From an uncultured Veillonellaceae bacterium (GTDB lineage: Bacteria > Bacillota > Negativicutes > Selenomonadales > Selenomonadaceae), in contig OMWS01000001.1 of the NCBI GenBank assembly GCA_900314825.1, forward strand, positions 1-64,000: DNA of 64,000 bases. The letters run 5' to 3'. Shown in pieces: positions 40,754-48,914 of the stretch; within the stretch, counting starts at the first letter, position 1; every line of letters starts with the position of its first letter. The notes beneath the pieces were generated by a model. That model was given only the letters and a program-made list of their open reading frames with translations. It was not told the origin of the DNA and did no database searches. The translations under genes were made by a program, and so were the position numbers.

Positions 40754-42385
40754 ATGATGCGTTCTCTTTTCTCCGGTGTCTCCGGTCTGAAATCCCATCA
40801 GAGCCGCATGGATGTCATCGGCAACAACATCGCGAACGTCAACACGACGGGCTTCAAATCGAGCCGCACGACGTTCGCGGACACGCTTTCCCAGACGCTC
40901 ACGGGCGCGTCCTCGCCGCAGGGCAATCTCGGTGGCACGAACCCGAAACAGATTGGGCTTGGCGTCGGCGTCGCGAGCATCGACTTGCTTTTCACGGACG
41001 GCTCCGTCCAGTCTACGGGCAAGAACACGGATCTCTGCCTTTCGGGCAATGGGCTCTTCGTTGTAAAGCAAGGTAATCAGACGTATTATACTCGTGACGG
41101 CGCATTTTCATTTGATGCGGATGGCAATTATGTTCTGCCGAGTTCCGGCCTTTTTGTTCAAGGATGGATGCGGAAAGAGGGTGCGGAAACAGTCGATACG
41201 ACAGGGGCGGTCACGAATATTAAGATCGCAGCGGGCAAGAGTATGCCGTCGAAAGCAACGACGACTGCGACATATGCCAATAATCTCAACGCGAGTGCAT
41301 TGACGATTGCAGAGTTGACAGGCGGCAATGCGACTGCAACGAAGAGCGTGACGACTTATACCGCAACTCCGGCAGCCCCAGTAACAATTACATACCAATA
41401 TGCTGATGCGCAGGGGCAGACGCAAACTGGCACGGCAACGGAGACGTCGCGTACGTTTAAAGTCGGCGACACGTATACGAGCGGTGCGTATACGGGAATC
41501 ATTACAGCTCTTTCCGGTGGTACAACGGCAACCGCGACGGTGACAACAGCTGCAACAGCAAGCCCGACAAGTCCTGTGACGGTTACCATGAGCGATGGAA
41601 CGCAAGCTACATATACGTCCGGATCCTACACGGTGGGCCACAGTATGCCTGTGACGACGACAATTACCGTCCATGACAGCCTTGGAACAGCGCATAATAT
41701 CCCAGTCCTTTTTGAAAAAGATGGAACGGATAATGAGTGGCTGATATCGCTTGGCAAGACGGCGATTCAAGAGTCGGATGGCAGCTACACGGAAGTTTCG
41801 ATGGCGCCGGGTACAGGAAGTACGACGACAACGGTGAATTTTGATGATACAGGCAAGTATAAGAGCGGCGCGGTTGTCCTTACTTTGAAATACAGCAACG
41901 TCAATACGGTTGTTAAAGGTAAAGGTGCAAATGGTGCGCAAGATTCCCAGAAGGTGACGCTGAATCTCTCACAGCTCACACAGTACGCTGGCAGCAGCAC
42001 GATCAATGCGACTCCGGATGGCAATGCAGCGGGCACGCTCTCAAGCGTCTCTGTTGACAGTTCAGGCATCATCACCGGGACATATACGAATGGTGTCAAG
42101 CAGCAGGAAGCACAGGTCGCTGTTGCACAGTTCACAAATGCTTCTGGTCTCACGAAGACGGGCAATAGTCTCTATCAGGAGTCGAATAACTCTGGTGTTG
42201 CGAACGTCAAGTCGGCTGCCGATCTCGGCGTCACGATCACGCCGTCCGCGCTCGAGATGTCGAACGTCGATATCGCGAACGAATTCTCCGACATGATCAT
42301 CACGCAGCGCGGCTTCCAGTCGAACTCGAAGATCATCACCGTCGGCGACGAGATGCTCGAGACGGTCATCAACATGAAGCGCTGA
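40754..42385 (+). CDS. flgE: Flagellar hook protein FlgE
   Basis: A 543-residue hook subunit. The conserved N-terminus is MMRSLFSGVSGLKSHQSRMD with NNIANVNTTGFKSSRTTFAD, and the C-terminus has LEMSNVDIANEFSDMIITQR and NSKIITVGDEMLETVINMKR. The middle (about residues 105-480) is a Thr/Ser/Gly-rich beta region that would form the outer D1/D2 domains. Base composition changes sharply inside the gene: nucleotides from about 41060 to 42200 are AT-richer and use tat, ttt and gat codons, while both ends use the GC-rich codons of the operon. This suggests recombination of the exposed domain. A strong terminator follows. Confidence 0.95.
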   Translation: MMRSLFSGVSGLKSHQSRMDVIGNNIANVNTTGFKSSRTTFADTLSQTLTGASSPQGNLGGTNPKQIGLGVGVASIDLLFTDGSVQSTGKNTDLCLSGNGLFVVKQGNQTYYTRDGAFSFDADGNYVLPSSGLFVQGWMRKEGAETVDTTGAVTNIKIAAGKSMPSKATTTATYANNLNASALTIAELTGGNATATKSVTTYTATPAAPVTITYQYADAQGQTQTGTATETSRTFKVGDTYTSGAYTGIITALSGGTTATATVTTAATASPTSPVTVTMSDGTQATYTSGSYTVGHSMPVTTTITVHDSLGTAHNIPVLFEKDGTDNEWLISLGKTAIQESDGSYTEVSMAPGTGSTTTTVNFDDTGKYKSGAVVLTLKYSNVNTVVKGKGANGAQDSQKVTLNLSQLTQYAGSSTINATPDGNAAGTLSSVSVDSSGIITGTYTNGVKQQEAQVAVAQFTNASGLTKTGNSLYQESNNSGVANVKSAADLGVTITPSALEMSNVDIANEFSDMIITQRGFQSNSKIITVGDEMLETVINMKR

Positions 42386-42405
42386 TTTTAGCGGTTAACA
42401 GCTTG

Positions 42406-42440
42406 GCAGCTGTATCCTCAGAGGTACAGCTGCTTTTTTG
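42406..42440 (+). terminator. Terminator after flgE
   Basis: A 9-bp perfect stem gcagctgta / tacagctgc with a 10-base loop is followed by ttttttg. It ends the first half of the flagellar operon. Confidence 0.88.
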
Positions 42441-42474
42441 TTGTCAGAATTTGCATCATCAATATGATATCTGC

Positions 42475-42503
42475 TTGTCATGTCCTAGCCTTTGAGATAA
42501 AAT
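42475..42503 (+). promoter_or_regulatory. Promoter of the Rpn-family nuclease gene
   Basis: TTGTCA (42475-42480), 17-base spacer, TAAAAT (42498-42503), 26 bases before the start codon. Confidence 0.75.
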
Positions 42504-42528
42504 AAAATCAAAGCGAGGAGATGGTTTC

Positions 42529-43431
42529 ATGAAGCAGCGACCACCGTATGATCCGACGAATGACGTGCTTTTCAAATTTGTCTTTGGCAAGGAAGAACGA
42601 AAGAACATTACCTTGCAATTCATCAACGACATGACAGGTCGTCAAGGAAAAAATGCGTTTGTCGATATCGATTTTGAAAGTGTCGAATTCGTGCCAGAGT
42701 TGCAGGACGAAAAACTTGGGCGGCTGGACGTATTTGGCGTGCTTGATACAGGAACACGCATTGACGTCGAAATGCAGGTTATCAACCGTCGTAACATGGA
42801 AAAGAGAACACTTTTTTATTGGGCACAAATGTATCTGCATTACAAGTCACTCAAGAGAGGGGACGATTACCGCAGGATCAAACCTGCAATCGCCATCAAT
42901 ATCTTGCGGTTCCCGTTTCTTCCGCAGAAAGAACCATTCTCTCGCTACGGCATTTACAATCCCGAAACAGGCCATCAATTGACAGGGGATTTGGAAATCG
43001 ATTTTTTGGAAGTTCCAAAATACAAAGATAAACCAATCAAGGACCTCAATCGGATGGAGCGTTGGCTGGCGTATTTTGCCAACAGATTGAACCCGGAGGA
43101 AAAGGAGGAACTCGCCATGCAGGACACAGCACTTGCGGAAGCCTTCGATGCTTCGAATGAATTTATTAGAGATGAACGGTCGTATCGGGAGTATCTTCAG
43201 AGGGAAGCGGCGATTTGGGATTATAACAATGACATACTTGGTAGTCGAGAGGAAGGTCGAGAGGAAGGCCGTGAGGAAGGCCGTGAGGAAGCAAGAAAAA
43301 AAATAACGACTAGTTTTGTGCAAAATCTTCTCGCCGATGGAGAAATGGAATATGAAAAAATTGCCAAGCTGGCGAACACGTCGGTGGAAGAAGTTGCCAA
43401 AATCGCAGCGGCTTGGAAAAATAAGAGATGA
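42529..43431 (+). CDS. Rpn/PD-(D/E)XK nuclease family putative transposase
   Basis: A 300-residue protein of the Rpn (recombination-promoting nuclease)/PD-(D/E)XK transposase family. The opening YDPTNDVLFKFVFGKEE is diagnostic. The catalytic region GRLDVFGVLDTGTRIDVEMQ contains the D...ExQ nuclease core, and MYLHYKSLKRGDDYRRIKPAI follows. A C-terminal repeat of Arg-Glu-Glu-Gly units (about 239-255), encoded by tandem 12-bp repeats, is typical. E. coli RpnA cuts DNA and promotes RecA-independent recombination. It has its own promoter and terminator, is AT-richer than its neighbours, and separates flgE from flbD: a likely later insertion. Confidence 0.9.
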   Translation: MKQRPPYDPTNDVLFKFVFGKEERKNITLQFINDMTGRQGKNAFVDIDFESVEFVPELQDEKLGRLDVFGVLDTGTRIDVEMQVINRRNMEKRTLFYWAQMYLHYKSLKRGDDYRRIKPAIAINILRFPFLPQKEPFSRYGIYNPETGHQLTGDLEIDFLEVPKYKDKPIKDLNRMERWLAYFANRLNPEEKEELAMQDTALAEAFDASNEFIRDERSYREYLQREAAIWDYNNDILGSREEGREEGREEGREEARKKITTSFVQNLLADGEMEYEKIAKLANTSVEEVAKIAAAWKNKR

Positions 43432-43459
43432 GTGTTTTCCGCGCAGCAAAAATTTTTTG

Positions 43460-43496
43460 GAAGGCTCTCCGTTTTTTTCGGAGCGCCTTCTTTTTT
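43460..43496 (+). terminator. Terminator of the Rpn gene
   Basis: A 12-bp stem gaaggctctccg / cggagcgccttc (one mismatch) with a T7 loop, then tttttt. Confidence 0.88.
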
Positions 43497-43536
43497 GCGC
43501 ACGTATGTTTTTTCTAGTCTTATTGTCCCGCACGGC

Positions 43537-43565
43537 TTGACGAATCGGCGTGCGTGCGGTATGCT
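43537..43565 (+). promoter_or_regulatory. Possible promoter for the second flagellar segment
   Basis: TTGACG (43537-43542), exactly 17 bases, TATGCT (43560-43565). Terminators on both sides of the Rpn gene mean that flbD and the following genes need a start point here. Confidence 0.55.
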
Positions 43566-43698
43566 TGAAAGCGTTGAAAACAAAAATTCGAAGAAATCTG
43601 TGTCTTTTTTTCGACGAGAAAAAAGGAAAATCATGCACGCATGACGAATAGAGATACTGTATGGGAATCCTGACAAGAGAAGTTTGGGAGATGGTATC

Positions 43699-43899
43699 TT
43701 GATCAAGCTGACAAAGTTCAATTCGAAGACGAACAAGAAAGGCGAGTTCGTGCTGAATGCAGAGATCATCGAGACGATCGAGGAGACGCCCGATACGGTC
43801 GTGACGCTCACGAACGGCAAGAAGCTCATCGTCGAAGAACCGATGGACGAAATCGTCCGCCGCGTCATGAAGTACCGGCGCGCGATGCACCAGTTCTGA
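43699..43899 (+). CDS. flbD: FlbD-family flagellar protein
   Basis: A 66-residue protein with the FlbD family pattern: IKLTKFNSKTNKKGEFVLNA at the N-terminus, TPDTVVTLTNGKKLIVEEPM in the middle, and VRRVMKYRRAM at the end. Its function is unknown; it is a routine resident of Firmicute and spirochaete flagellar operons just before the stator or fliL genes. Start TTG 43699 has gggag eight bases upstream; the frame is open back to 43684 but those codons precede the RBS. motAB, which often follow, are absent. Confidence 0.85.
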   Translation: MIKLTKFNSKTNKKGEFVLNAEIIETIEETPDTVVTLTNGKKLIVEEPMDEIVRRVMKYRRAMHQF

Positions 43900-43934
43900 C
43901 GGATTGGCAAAGAATGTAATGGAGGGATCACTCA

Positions 43935-44456
43935 ATGGCTGACGAAAAGAAAGCAGATGCCGCGCCTGCGGCACCACCCGAGGAAAAGAAGAAGAAATCT
44001 CCGATCATCCTCGTCGTGGTCCTCGTCATCATCGGCCTGCTCCTCGCGGGCGGCATCTCTTTCTTCATCACGACGAAGATGATGGCGGACACGGCGACCG
44101 AAGCGGGCGTGTCGGAACATCATGATCCGGGCATGTTCATCAAGCTCGGCGATGCGAAAGAAGGCATCCTCGTCAATGTCGGCGGCGTGAAAGCCGGCAA
44201 GTTCCTGAAGGCGGGCATCGTCCTCGAGATGAACCCCGGCAAGAAGGACAACGTCACGGAGGAGGGCAAGCTCCAGCCGATGGCGGAGACGAAAGTCCTC
44301 GATACGACGATGCAGATCCTCCGCAGTGCGAAACTCGACGAGTTCGACGCGACGAAGCAGGATGATTTGAAGAAAAAGATCAAGGACGAGCTCAATGACA
44401 AGCTTGGCCCGGGTTCCGTATATGACGTGTATTTCACGAGCTTCCTGCTCCAGTGA
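43935..44456 (+). CDS. fliL: Flagellar basal-body-associated protein FliL
   Basis: A 173-residue single-pass membrane protein. A short basic cytoplasmic N-terminus is followed by one membrane segment (about 22-45, IILVVVLVIIGLLLAGG) and a periplasmic FliL/stomatin-like domain (about 60-173, MFIKLGDAKEGILVNVGG and the terminal PGSVYDVYFTSFLLQ). FliL rings surround the stator and stabilise it. RBS ggaggg precedes the ATG. It lies between flbD and fliM, as usual. Confidence 0.92.
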   Translation: MADEKKADAAPAAPPEEKKKKSPIILVVVLVIIGLLLAGGISFFITTKMMADTATEAGVSEHHDPGMFIKLGDAKEGILVNVGGVKAGKFLKAGIVLEMNPGKKDNVTEEGKLQPMAETKVLDTTMQILRSAKLDEFDATKQDDLKKKIKDELNDKLGPGSVYDVYFTSFLLQ

Positions 44457-44492
44457 TGAGATGCCGCAACAAGACAGAAAGGGGGACGAAGA

Positions 44493-45509
44493 GTGGCAGA
44501 TGAAGTCCTATCTCAATCCGAGATAGATAAGCTGCTGTCCGCGCTTTCTGATGGTACGGTGTCCGCAGAGGAAGTCAAGGCCGATGAAGAACAAAAGAAG
44601 ATCAAGGTCTATGACTTCAAGCGACCGGACAAGTTCTCGAAAGACCAGATCCGCACGCTGCAGATGCTCCATGAAAGTTTTGCGCGCATGCTCAATACGT
44701 ACCTTTCCACGCATCTGCGGACGATCGTCAATGTCGAGGTGGCGTCGGTCGAGCAGCAGACGTATCAGGAATTCGTCCAGTCCTTGCTGAATCCGAGCGT
44801 CATCAGCATCCTCGCAGTGCCGCCCCTCAAAGGCAACATCATCATGGAGGTCAACACGGAGATCGCATTCGCCTTCATTGACCGCGTCTTCGGCGGCGAG
44901 GGCAAGGCGGGCATCAAGACCCGCGTGCTGACCGAGATTGAGGAGACCGTCATGAAGCGGTTCGTGGATACCGCGATGGACGAGCTCCGCGAAGCGTGGA
45001 AGAATGTCTGCGAATTCCATCCGAAGCTCGAAGCGACGGAGTCAAATCCACAGTTCACGCAGATCGTCCCGCCGAGCGACATGGTCGTCATCGTCACGAT
45101 CCAGATGAAGATCGGCGATGTCGAAGGCATGATGAACATCTGCATCCCGTACCTCGTGCTCGAACCGATCATGTCGAAACTCACGACGACGTTCTGGGTG
45201 GCGTCTTCCGTCTCGAAGGACGATGCGAACCCGGATCAGGTCGCGATGCTCCAGAAGAAGATCGAGCGCACGCGCGTGCCGCTCATCGTCGAGCTCGGCC
45301 GCATCCAGATTTCGATTTCCGAGTTCTTGAATCTCGGTTTCGGCGATGTGCTGCAGCTTGATACGAAAGTGAAGGACGAAATGCCAGTCCTTGTCGGCCG
45401 ACGGCCGAAATTCCTTTGCCGGCCAGGCACGGCCGGGAAGACCATGGCCGTCCAGGTCACGAGAATCCTAAATAATAGCGTTGAAGGAGATGAAGAAACG
45501 GATGAGTGA
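44493..45509 (+). CDS. fliM: Flagellar motor switch protein FliM
   Basis: A 338-residue switch protein. The N-terminal CheY-P-binding peptide is VLSQSEIDKLLSAL. The CheC-like middle domain covers about 35-235 (FDFKRPDKFSKDQIRTLQ-like opening, here YDFKRPDKFSKDQIRTLQML; GGxG region FGGEGKAGIKTR), and the C-terminal FliN-like domain about 250-330 (RVPLIVELGRIQISISEFL). A GTG start follows agggggac. It overlaps fliY by 8 bases, indicating coupled translation of the two switch proteins. Confidence 0.97.
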   Translation: MADEVLSQSEIDKLLSALSDGTVSAEEVKADEEQKKIKVYDFKRPDKFSKDQIRTLQMLHESFARMLNTYLSTHLRTIVNVEVASVEQQTYQEFVQSLLNPSVISILAVPPLKGNIIMEVNTEIAFAFIDRVFGGEGKAGIKTRVLTEIEETVMKRFVDTAMDELREAWKNVCEFHPKLEATESNPQFTQIVPPSDMVVIVTIQMKIGDVEGMMNICIPYLVLEPIMSKLTTTFWVASSVSKDDANPDQVAMLQKKIERTRVPLIVELGRIQISISEFLNLGFGDVLQLDTKVKDEMPVLVGRRPKFLCRPGTAGKTMAVQVTRILNNSVEGDEETDE

Positions 45510-46788
45510 TGATGGTATGATCTCACAGGAGGAGATCGATGCCCTCCTGAACGGCGGCCTTGCGAATGGCGGCGGTGATGCGCCCGCAGCCGATGCCGCT
45601 CCCGCAGCAGATGCTGCTGCACCCGCTGCGGAGGAGACCTCCGACGATTCATCTCAGTTTGAAGGCGTCCTCTCCGATACGGAGAAAGACGCGCTCGGCG
45701 AGATCGGCAACATCTCGATGGGCAGCGCCGCGACGACACTGTCCGTCCTCTTGGGTCACAAGGTAAACATCACGACGCCTTCTGTGGCCGTCTCGACGAT
45801 GTCGCTGATCCGCGAGCATTATCCGATGCCGTACCTGATTGTCGAGGTTGGGTACACAATCGGCATCGACGGCAACAACGTCCTCGCCATCCAGGCGCAG
45901 GACGCCGCGATCATCGCCGACCTCATGATGGGCGGCGACGGCACGAATCCGGATACGGAGATCGGCGAAATCGCCATGAGCGCCGTCGGCGAGTCCATGA
46001 ACCAGATGATGGGCACCGTCGCGACGTCGCTCTCGACGATGTTCAACAAGAAGATCGACATCTCGCCCCCGAAGGTCAATTTGATCGACCTCGGGGCGGA
46101 AGACAAGGTCACGGAGATCGTCGATCAGAACGAGCCGATCGTGCGTATCTCGTTCCGCATGGAGGTCGATGGTCTCATCGACAGCGAGATCATGCAGATC
46201 CTGCCCGTGGACGTGGCAAAGGAAATGGTCGAGTCGCTCATGGGCGGCGCGACGTCCTCCGAGCCTGTGCCTGCTCCGGCCCCTGCGCCGACGCCCGCAC
46301 CGGCTCCGGCACCCGCACCGACGCCAGCGCCTGCGCCCATGCCGGCTCCAACGCCAGCTCCGCAGCCGGCTCCGATGCCGCAGCCGCAGATGGCCCCGCC
46401 GCCGCAGTACGCCGCGCCGCAGCCGCAATATGCACCGCAGCCCATGTACGCGGCGCCGCCGATGCAGAGCGTGCCCGTTCAGCCGGCGCAGTTCACGCCG
46501 CTCGCGACAGGCCCTGTGCCGGTCAATGATGCGAACATCGGCCTCATCCTCGATGTCCCGCTCGAAATCACCGTCGAGCTCGGCCGCACGCGTAAGTCGA
46601 TCAAGGAGGTCCTCGAGCTCACGAACGGCTCGATCATCGAGCTTGACCGCCTCGCAGGCGAGCCGGTCGACATCATGGTCAATGGCAAATATCTCGCAAA
46701 AGGCGAAGTCGTCGTCATCGACGAAAACTTCGGCGTGCGCATCACGGATATCGCGAGCCCGGCCGAACGCGCTGCGAACTTGCGGTGA
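45502..46788 (+). CDS. fliY: Flagellar motor switch phosphatase FliY
   Basis: A 428-residue FliN-type protein. The N-terminal CheY-binding peptide is MISQEEIDALLNGG. A CheC-phosphatase-like domain (about 52-245) has two active-site helices, DALGEIGNISMGSAATTLSV and MSAVGESMNQMMGTVATSL. A long Pro/Ala/Gln-rich linker (about 255-335) leads to the C-terminal FliN domain (about 345-425; ILDVPLEITVELGRTRKSIK, VGEVVVIDENF-like end). It both builds the C-ring and dephosphorylates CheY-P, replacing CheZ. No separate fliN is present. The start at 45502 overlaps fliM; ATG 45490 is possible. Confidence 0.95.
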   Translation: MSDDGMISQEEIDALLNGGLANGGGDAPAADAAPAADAAAPAAEETSDDSSQFEGVLSDTEKDALGEIGNISMGSAATTLSVLLGHKVNITTPSVAVSTMSLIREHYPMPYLIVEVGYTIGIDGNNVLAIQAQDAAIIADLMMGGDGTNPDTEIGEIAMSAVGESMNQMMGTVATSLSTMFNKKIDISPPKVNLIDLGAEDKVTEIVDQNEPIVRISFRMEVDGLIDSEIMQILPVDVAKEMVESLMGGATSSEPVPAPAPAPTPAPAPAPAPTPAPAPMPAPTPAPQPAPMPQPQMAPPPQYAAPQPQYAPQPMYAAPPMQSVPVQPAQFTPLATGPVPVNDANIGLILDVPLEITVELGRTRKSIKEVLELTNGSIIELDRLAGEPVDIMVNGKYLAKGEVVVIDENFGVRITDIASPAERAANLR

Positions 46789-46802
46789 TGTGAGAAAACT
46801 TG

Positions 46803-46831
46803 TTGGCAAGTGCCGCGATTTTCGGTATAAT
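46803..46831 (+). promoter_or_regulatory. Internal promoter before cheY
   Basis: TTGGCA (46803-46808), 17-base spacer and a perfect TATAAT (46826-46831), about 68 bases before cheY. This would give cheY and the export genes a separate vegetative input. Confidence 0.8.
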
Positions 46832-46898
46832 AGAGCCAAATATGAATCTAGCAACCTATATTGGATTTTTTTCCAAAAGCAATGAGGAGAGATGAAAC

Positions 46899-47261
46899 AT
46901 GGCAGTACGTGTTTTGGTCGTCGATGACGCAGCATTTATGAGAATGATGGTGAAGGATATCCTCACGAAGAACGGCTATGAAGTCGTCGGTGAGGCGGAA
47001 AACGGCATGAAGGCTCTCGAGAAATATCAGGAGCTCAAGCCGGACCTGGTCACGATGGACATCACGATGCCGGAGATGGATGGCATCAGCGCGGTCAAGG
47101 AGATCAAGAAGGTCGATCCGAACGCGAAGATCGTCATGTGCAGCGCCATGGGCCAGCAGGCCATGGTCATCGAAGCGATCCAGGCGGGCGCCCGCGACTT
47201 CATCGTGAAGCCGTTCCAGGCAGACCGAGTGCTTGAGGCTGTGCGCAAAGCTGTTGGCTGA
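46899..47261 (+). CDS. cheY: Chemotaxis response regulator CheY
   Basis: A 120-residue single receiver domain. The acidic pocket is VLVVDDAAFMR (Asp pair near 9-10), the phospho-acceptor is in DLVTMDITMPEMDG (near 54), the Ser/Thr switch residue is in IVMCSAMGQQ (near 84), and the lysine is in DFIVKPFQ (near 106). Phosphorylated by CheA, it binds FliM and FliY to switch rotation. It has an upstream promoter and overlaps the fliO start by one base. Confidence 0.97.
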   Translation: MAVRVLVVDDAAFMRMMVKDILTKNGYEVVGEAENGMKALEKYQELKPDLVTMDITMPEMDGISAVKEIKKVDPNAKIVMCSAMGQQAMVIEAIQAGARDFIVKPFQADRVLEAVRKAVG

Positions 47262-47800
47262 TGAATAAGAAAAGGATGCTCGAAGTGGCGGCGGTTGCCG
47301 CCCTTTGTGGCTTTAGTCTCTTTGTCCTGCCGGATACCGGATGGGCGGCCGATGCGGCCGGCTCGTCCGGCTATCTTTCAGGATATGAGAATCCGGATCC
47401 TAGGCCGTCCCCAGTTTCCTGGTGGTCCACGCTCGCATATTTTGCGAGCTTGCTGGTCATCTTCGGATTCGTTGTGGTGATGGCTTATTTTGCTGCGCGC
47501 TTCCTGGGCGGCCATTTTGGAAAGTCGGTTTCGCGTCATGGCGGACGCCTGCTCGTGCAGCTGCCTTTGGGCCCGAAGAGCTCGGCTTGCGTCGTCGAGA
47601 TGGCGGGACGCACGTTCCTCTTGGGCGTGACGGAAGCAAGCGTCACGATGCTTGCGGAAATCACGGATCCCGAAGAGGTGGAGGCACTGGAGCGTGCGAG
47701 CGCAACGATGCCGCTGCGGCCGGAAAAAGACGTGGGCACGCTGTTCACGTCACAGCTCGGTACGTTGGCGGATTTCGTGGCAAGGTTCCGGAAACCATAG
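47261..47800 (+). CDS. fliO: Flagellar export-gate assembly protein FliO
   Basis: A 179-residue bitopic membrane protein. An N-terminal cleavable signal-like segment (about 6-28, ending GWAAD) is followed by a short periplasmic stretch with YLSGYENPDPRPSPVSWW, a membrane segment (about 53-78), then a cytoplasmic FliO domain (about 85-140; GRLLVQLPLGPKSSACVVEM, FLLGVTEASVTMLAEI). FliO helps FliP assemble. It lies directly before fliP, with overlap of signals. Confidence 0.88.
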   Translation: MNKKRMLEVAAVAALCGFSLFVLPDTGWAADAAGSSGYLSGYENPDPRPSPVSWWSTLAYFASLLVIFGFVVVMAYFAARFLGGHFGKSVSRHGGRLLVQLPLGPKSSACVVEMAGRTFLLGVTEASVTMLAEITDPEEVEALERASATMPLRPEKDVGTLFTSQLGTLADFVARFRKP

Positions 47801-47829
47801 TGTTTGATGTGACCGCTAGGCATCATAGG

Positions 47830-48609
47830 ATGGAGTGGGAAAGCTTGAGAAGGAAACGCATGCTGCTCGGCATGGCCGGCCTGGCCATCGCCGTTTTGCT
47901 TGCCGTCTGCGGCGGCGTGGCGTCCGCAGCGCCTGCGGTTCCGAATGTCAATCTCAGCATCGGACAGGCGCAAGGCCCGCAGGATGTCTCCGTGACGCTC
48001 CAGATCCTCGCGCTCCTCACCGTGCTCTCGCTGGCTCCGGGCATTCTCATGATGACGACGTCTTTCGTGCGCATCGTCGTGGTAATTGGTTTCCTGCGCA
48101 ATGCGCTGTCGACGCAGAACGTCCCACCGAACCAGGTCGTCATCGCGCTGTCGTTGTTCTTGACGTTTTACATTATGGCGCCTTACTGGGGCCAGGCGAA
48201 CGAGCAGGGCATCCAGCCGTATCTCGCGGGACAGATCACGCAGGAGCAGGCTATCGACAACGTGGCAGCACCGATCCGCGAATTCATGTTCAAGCAGACG
48301 CGTGAGTCGGATCTTGCGCTCTTTGTGAATCTCTCAGATGCGGAACGGCCGGAGACGCAGGAAGACGTCTCGACGGTGACGCTCGTCCCGGCGTTCATCA
48401 TCAGCGAGCTCAAGACGGCGTTCCAGCTCGGCTTCATGATTTACATTCCGTTCATCGTCATCGACATGATCGTTGCAAGCACGCTGATGTCTATGGGCAT
48501 GATGATGCTGCCGCCGGTCATGATTTCGTTGCCGTTCAAGATTTTGCTCTTCGTCATGGTCGACGGGTGGCATCTCCTCATCCAGTCGCTCGTCATGAGT
48601 TTCAAGTAG
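47830..48609 (+). CDS. fliP: Flagellar export protein FliP
   Basis: A 259-residue type III export-gate core protein. A cleavable signal peptide (about 12-32, ending ASAAP) precedes the FliP domain. The signatures LAPGILMMTTSFVRIVVVIG, TQNVPPNQVVIALSLFLT, FIISELKTAFQLGFMIYIPF and MGMMMLPPVMISLPFK are diagnostic. FliP5-FliQ4-FliR1 makes the conduit. ATG 47830 is used; TTG 47845, with ggag nine bases upstream, is an equally good start. The next gene, fliQ, follows after 13 bases. Confidence 0.95.
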   Translation: MEWESLRRKRMLLGMAGLAIAVLLAVCGGVASAAPAVPNVNLSIGQAQGPQDVSVTLQILALLTVLSLAPGILMMTTSFVRIVVVIGFLRNALSTQNVPPNQVVIALSLFLTFYIMAPYWGQANEQGIQPYLAGQITQEQAIDNVAAPIREFMFKQTRESDLALFVNLSDAERPETQEDVSTVTLVPAFIISELKTAFQLGFMIYIPFIVIDMIVASTLMSMGMMMLPPVMISLPFKILLFVMVDGWHLLIQSLVMSFK

Positions 48610-48622
48610 GGGAGGCTGCTTC

Positions 48623-48892
48623 ATGTCAGGTGATCTTGTCATCCAGCTCGGGCAGCAAGCGCTCATGACGGTCATCCTCGTGGCTGCGCCGATGCTCGGC
48701 CTTGGCCTCGCGGTTGGCCTGGCTGTCAGCGTGTTCCAGGCGACGACGTCCATCCAAGAGCAGACGCTCGCGTTCATCCCGAAAATCATCGCTGTTTTCG
48801 TGGCTATCTTGATTTTCGGTCCGTGGATGCTCAGCATCATGGTGGAGTATTGCCGCAATATCTTCATCAATTTGCCATATTATATTGGCTGA
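48623..48892 (+). CDS. fliQ: Flagellar export protein FliQ
   Basis: An 89-residue protein with two membrane hairpin segments (about 14-40 and 52-75). VAAPMLGLGLAVGLAVSVFQ and ATTSIQEQTLAFIPKIIAV are the family motifs. FliQ surrounds the FliP-FliR core of the export gate. RBS gtagggga precedes the ATG. 22 bases separate it from fliR. Confidence 0.96.
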   Translation: MSGDLVIQLGQQALMTVILVAAPMLGLGLAVGLAVSVFQATTSIQEQTLAFIPKIIAVFVAILIFGPWMLSIMVEYCRNIFINLPYYIG

Positions 48893-48914
48893 AACAGAGA
48901 GAGGGGAAGCATGC

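Noticed and set aside
43500-43697. Hairpin ccgcacg ... cgtgcgg as a terminator or small RNA
   Set aside because: It overlaps the proposed -35/-10 region of the flbD promoter and has no T-run; no separate transcript signal supports it.
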